Shown in pieces: positions 60,736 to 64,000 of a stretch of 64,000 nucleotides of DNA. Source of the DNA: Microcoleus asticus IPMA8 (GTDB taxonomy: Bacteria > Cyanobacteriota > Cyanobacteriia > Cyanobacteriales > Microcoleaceae); contig NZ_SRRZ01000015.1 of the NCBI RefSeq assembly GCF_013179805.1, positions 1 through 64,000 of the forward strand, read 5' to 3'. Positions within the stretch are counted from its first letter, which is position 1, and the number at the start of each line of letters is the position of its first letter. The position numbers and the translations under genes are program-made. The notes below the pieces were generated by a model, which saw nothing but the letters and a program-made list of their open reading frames with translations, did no database searches and was not told where the DNA came from.

Positions 60736-61637
60736 TGTTTTTTCACCTCTGGTTTTTGTGGTTCTAGCACTCCTTTTTCTTGAAGTGTTTCTATCCGTAT
60801 TGCTAGCCCGTCTGCTTGCTTGCTCCGCAGCTCGGGGAGCAACTCGGAGGCTCCCGTCGGGCTGAGCGTTGTTTCAATTTTATATTCCACCACCGGCCGC
60901 AGTTTGGGAAGTTCTGCTGGTGCTGCTGCGTTTTGGTTGCGCACTTGTAATTGTGCGGGGTTGTTTTTTAATGTGGCCGCTACCAGTTTGGTATCGGTGT
61001 TGAGGAAGAAAGGAGACCGCTGGACTAGCAACATAAAGTCGTTAACTTGAGCAAAGGTACTTGCTATCCCTGAAATTTGTACTTTTGCTGCCTGCGGCGG
61101 CGGAACGACGGGGGCGGGAGCAGCAGCCGGGGTGGGGCTGGCTGGAGACGGACTCGCCCCCGGGGAGGCAGCGGGAGTTGCTGCGGGGGGAGGGGGTGCT
61201 GCTGCAACGGGGGACGGACTGGGGTCGATTTGCTCGATTTTGGCAATTTGCACTCCCGCCGGAGTGCGGGCGCTCAGGTCTTGCAGCATCGCCGACCAAG
61301 GTTTAATTTGGTCGAATACTCCGGCTAATGCTTTGTATTCGGCGGTAACTTGGTCGGTTTCGGCGTTGATGGCTTTGATGGTGTTGGCTTGAGTGTTTAA
61401 CTTTGCCAGTTCTTCGTCGATGGTTGCTTGTTGTGCGGCCAAGTTGGTATTGTCGTTAGTCGCCCACCACCAAGCGCCCATGACTGCGGCGTTGAGGCCG
61501 AAGGCAAACAGCAGCGCCCCAATTAGGGGCAGTTGGTCTTTGGCTCCACCGGAACTTTTTTTAGCTGAGCTTTTGGCTGCTGCGACAGGTTTGTAGTCCG
61601 GCCGGTCGTTGAGAAAATTAATATCTAGGCTGTACAT
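60732..61637 (-). CDS. pilN: type IV pilus assembly protein PilN
   Basis: PilN pairs with PilO in the alignment complex and binds PilM through its N-terminus. The start is ATG 61637 (MYSLDINFLNDRPDYKP), with the family's conserved INFLNDRP motif; upstream codons are encoded by a simple repeat. One transmembrane helix follows (LPLIGALLFAFGLNAAVMGA). The periplasmic part is interrupted by an Ala/Pro/Ser-rich linker of about 50 residues (residues 150-200). It overlaps pilO by four bases. The pilM gene lies 440 bases upstream. Confidence 0.92.
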   Translation of the reverse strand: MYSLDINFLNDRPDYKPVAAAKSSAKKSSGGAKDQLPLIGALLFAFGLNAAVMGAWWWATNDNTNLAAQQATIDEELAKLNTQANTIKAINAETDQVTAEYKALAGVFDQIKPWSAMLQDLSARTPAGVQIAKIEQIDPSPSPVAAAPPPPAATPAASPGASPSPASPTPAAAPAPVVPPPQAAKVQISGIASTFAQVNDFMLLVQRSPFFLNTDTKLVAATLKNNPAQLQVRNQNAAAPAELPKLRPVVEYKIETTLSPTGASELLPELRSKQADGLAIRIETLQEKGVLEPQKPEVKKQ

Positions 61638-62078
61638 GGCTTCACTCGATTTTATAGCAGAAGGAAGAAGGTAGAAGGCACAAGGTAGAAGGTAGAAGGC
61701 ACAAGGTAGAAGGTAGAAGGTAGAAGGTAGAAGACACAAGGAAGAAGGTAGAAGTAAGAAGGAATCGACCGCTTATGTTTCAGCAATTAAGAAGGTCCTA
61801 ACTGTCTTGGCTGTTGCTATAGATTTAAATTTGAAATTTTAGATTTTTGACAGAACCCAAGATTGCTGGTACAAGTGAAGGATTTATTTAGGGAAGAAAG
61901 AAACAACTTTCTTCCTTCTACTGAAGGAATGGGCTGCTTCTACCTCAGAGATATTCTACCTTTTACCTTCTACCTTCTACCTCCAATATTCTACCTTCTG
62001 CTTTCTGCCTTCTTCTTTGGGCAGGGGTTTTTACCTAAAATTCTCAAATCGGTTTTTCTCCCATCTAAAACTGTTAGG
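61638..62078. repeat. simple repeats separating pilM and pilN
   Basis: GAAGGTAGAAGGCACAAGG-type repeats occupy 61663-61765, and the complementary CTACCTTCTACCTTC type occupies 61961-62013. In RNA the two could pair as a long stem around about 200 bases. No gene is seen between. Confidence 0.75.
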
Positions 62079-63173
62079 TCACATCACCTCCCTGAGTCCT
62101 AAACCTAGGGCGACTCCTAAACCTGCTCGCTGTTCTGGGGTAATTTCTTCGCTGATTTCGAGTCCTAGGGTTTCGATGGGATCGACTTGAGATGCCGGCA
62201 AGCTTAATCTTTGCATGAAAAATTCGTCTAGTTTGCCGATCGCAGCTCCAGGACCCGCTAACAGCAGTTGCGCTACTTCAAGTTCTTCGCTCTGGTTGAG
62301 GTAAAAGTCTACTGAGCGGCGCAGTTCGTCTGCTAGTTCTCCCAATACTTTAATCATCGCATTTGTGCCGGGATTGGCGTCTCCCGATGCGCCCATTGTA
62401 TCTGTGACTGGCAGAGTCATCCCTTGCAGTTCGCTGGTGTCTCTGGTTGGCGGCAGGTTCATGGCTTGGTTGAGGGCGGTCTGGATTTGGTAGGTGCCGA
62501 TCGGGATGGTACGGTTGAACTGAGGTATACCGTCCACTACTATAGCTAACTCGGTGCTGTCAAATTCTATGGCGGTGAGAACTGCTGCTTCTTGGGAGGA
62601 AAATTGTTGCAGTTGTTCTTTGAGGGTGCGGATTAAGGCAAAGCTGGTTACTTCTAGTACGTCTATAATCAGTCCGGCTTCTTTAAAGGTTTCGATGTAT
62701 GTGTCGGTAACTTCTCTGCGGGTTGCTACTAACACGACTTGCACTTTTTCTACTCCGTCGTCATCTACAAAAAGGCCTATTTTTTGATAGTCTACGTCGG
62801 CGTCTTCTCTGGGAAACGGCAAGTACAGTCCTGCTTCTGCGTTCATGTAATCCCGCAGTTCTTCTTCGTTGAGCTCTGCGGGAACTGGGATGAGGCGGAT
62901 GACGGCTTCGCGGCCGGGAATGGCTGTGGCTACTCGCTTGGCTTTGATTTTGTTTTCAGCGAGGACGGCGCGTATGAGTTCTGCCATTCCTGGCGGATCG
63001 ACTATTTGTCCTTCTTGTACATAGTCTTCTGGAACTTCTATTGAGGCTAGGATGCCTAATTTTAATGCCTGAGCTTTCTTTTCGAGCTGAATGATGTTGA
63101 TGCGGTCTGGGGCTATTTCGATCCCGATTCCTGGCTGGCGTTGGGAAAGTAGACCTTTGAAAAAGTTAACCAT
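62079..63173 (-). CDS. pilM: type IV pilus assembly protein PilM
   Basis: PilM is an actin-like ATPase on the cytoplasmic side of the pilus machine that docks to PilN. The 364-residue protein begins MVNFFKGLLSQRQPGIGIEI, with the nucleotide-binding fold: IGIEIAPDRINIIQLEKK, KAKRVATAIPGREAVIR, EAAVLTAIEFDSTELAIVVD and LLLAGPGAAI. ATG 63173 is the family start; codons upstream are not conserved. It is the first gene of the pil cluster, divergent from an ABC lipoprotein gene. Confidence 0.94.
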   Translation of the reverse strand: MVNFFKGLLSQRQPGIGIEIAPDRINIIQLEKKAQALKLGILASIEVPEDYVQEGQIVDPPGMAELIRAVLAENKIKAKRVATAIPGREAVIRLIPVPAELNEEELRDYMNAEAGLYLPFPREDADVDYQKIGLFVDDDGVEKVQVVLVATRREVTDTYIETFKEAGLIIDVLEVTSFALIRTLKEQLQQFSSQEAAVLTAIEFDSTELAIVVDGIPQFNRTIPIGTYQIQTALNQAMNLPPTRDTSELQGMTLPVTDTMGASGDANPGTNAMIKVLGELADELRRSVDFYLNQSEELEVAQLLLAGPGAAIGKLDEFFMQRLSLPASQVDPIETLGLEISEEITPEQRAGLGVALGLGLREVM

Positions 63174-63551
63174 GTGATTGGGTCGCCGGTAATTGCTATT
63201 TTTTTCTTTTGTAGTTGGCCAGCCTGATTCAGCGCGCGCGGTGTTGGAGGGTTGGTTTCCAACTGCCGCAAGAGTGCTGCAATCTCGGTATCCCGCCGTA
63301 GCTGCGCAGATCCGTCTGTGTTGCGCGATCGCTAGTTCCGATTTTATGCTATCCAATTTACTTGACAATAGCTATTCTGCTGCGAATGTCAATAAATTCC
63401 AGCTCGATCGACCGAAAACCTGCCGATTCTGCACAAAAACAGACTATCTCGCTCCTGGGCCCAGGTACAAAACTCTGTTACTGACTCGATCGCGCTTGAT
63501 TCGGGCGATCGCTTTTTTCTAACGGTTCCCATAACTCTCAAATTTTATTCT
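63174..63551. other. divergent promoter region of pilM and the ABC lipoprotein
   Basis: No gene is seen. It must contain the pilM promoter on the minus strand and the lipoprotein promoter on the plus strand, but no strong consensus box could be named. Confidence 0.45.
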
Positions 63552-64000
63552 ATGAAACGTAAATCTTGGCAACTGTTTGCTGTTTTTGGACTCGTGGGGC
63601 TGCTGCTGGCTGCGGTGGTGAGTTGCAGCAAGCCGGCTGTTAATTCCCAGGCAAATAATACGCAGCAAATCGAGTTCTGGACTATGCAGCTTCAACCTCA
63701 GTTTACTGAGTATTTCAACAAGACGATCGCCGGTTTTGAAGCGGAAAATCCGGGGGTGAAGGTGCGTTGGGTGGACGTTCCTTGGTCGGCGATGGAAAGC
63801 AAGATTTTGGGGGCGGTTTCGGCGAAAACTGCGCCGGATGTGGTTAACCTCAATCCCGATTTTGCTTCGCTGTTGGCGGGACGCAATGCTTGGCTGGATT
63901 TGGATTCTCGGATTCCGCAGCAAGTTCGATCGCTCTATCTCCCAAATATCTGGAAAGCTAGTGTACTCGACGGCAAGACTTTTGGCATTCCTTGGTATCT
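63552..64000 (+). CDS. ABC transporter substrate-binding lipoprotein (sugar type), 3' truncated
   Basis: The frame opens with ATG 63552 and runs off the right edge. It has a lipoprotein signal peptide with lipobox (LLLAAVVSCS, Cys at about residue 25), followed by the N-lobe of a family 1 extracellular solute-binding protein: IEFWTMQLQPQF, GFEAENPGVKVRWVDVPW and TAPDVVNLNPDFASLLA. Such proteins feed sugar-type ABC importers. The 149 visible residues are roughly a third of a typical protein. The permease genes would lie beyond the window. Confidence 0.9.
   Translation, partial: MKRKSWQLFAVFGLVGLLLAAVVSCSKPAVNSQANNTQQIEFWTMQLQPQFTEYFNKTIAGFEAENPGVKVRWVDVPWSAMESKILGAVSAKTAPDVVNLNPDFASLLAGRNAWLDLDSRIPQQVRSLYLPNIWKASVLDGKTFGIPWY

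Noticed and set aside
61637..61739. N-terminal extension of PilN
   Set aside because: The extra residues (CAFYLLPCAFYLLP type) are translation of the GAAGGTAGAAGG simple repeat; the conserved start is at 61637.
63174..63368. N-terminal extension of PilM
   Set aside because: Not conserved in the family; the PilM fold begins at ATG 63173.

Overview
The window comes from a filamentous cyanobacterium, most likely of the Microcoleus/Oscillatoria group. The evidence is the chlorophyll gene acsF, several cyanobacterial families (DUF2499, DUF3593, DUF1816, a lumenal pentapeptide protein, a kinase-ATPase-histidine kinase giant), a pilMNOQ cluster, frequent GCGATCGC (HIP1) octamers, and many heptamer repeats built on TCTAAAA. 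The genus is inferred from this combination; no rRNA or tRNA gene was recognised. Most genes are single units or pairs separated by repeat-rich spacers.

Layout. 0-4 kb: an EamA exporter and SET-domain protein pair flanked by two related transposase-like 3' ends, then a lumenal pentapeptide protein divergent from a YraN nuclease-fold protein. 4-8 kb: queA, rpmF, a TM2 protein and acsF. 8-18 kb: a large LRR-TPR-CHAT protease, a GT39 mannosyltransferase-like protein, trmB, a Uma2 protein, csaB, a DUF2499/LprI-like pair and a nucleotidyltransferase. 18-25 kb: an uninterrupted dnaE overlapping tail to tail with a Ser/Thr kinase-WD40 gene, then DUF3593 and an ATPase-fold anti-sigma protein whose motifs appear in permuted order. 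26-34 kb: a second pentapeptide protein, an alpha/beta hydrolase carrying an in-frame repeat, gatA, about 1.2 kb of decayed sequence, an orphan transposase-type HTH protein, a beta-lactamase-fold protein, a second hydrolase and DUF1816.

34-41 kb: the rRNA-maturation pair mrnC-rlmB (RlmB has a repetitive N-terminus), a STAS protein, carA, a retropepsin-like protease and trpD (with an in-frame heptamer repeat). 41-51 kb: two convergent sensor kinases with closely related catalytic cores, followed by a broken kinase fragment. 51-56 kb: two FAD oxidoreductases, then hup-cobD. 57-63 kb: pilM, pilN, pilO and pilQ in order on the minus strand with unusually long spacers. The window ends in the start of a sugar-type ABC substrate-binding lipoprotein.

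No defence island, prophage, CRISPR array or biosynthetic cluster was seen. The most unusual items are the permuted anti-sigma protein, the exported LRR-TPR-CHAT protease, the intein-free dnaE with a heptamer repeat just before its start codon, and repeat elements sitting in frame inside several genes. All calls come from reading the sequence by eye; domain limits are approximate.
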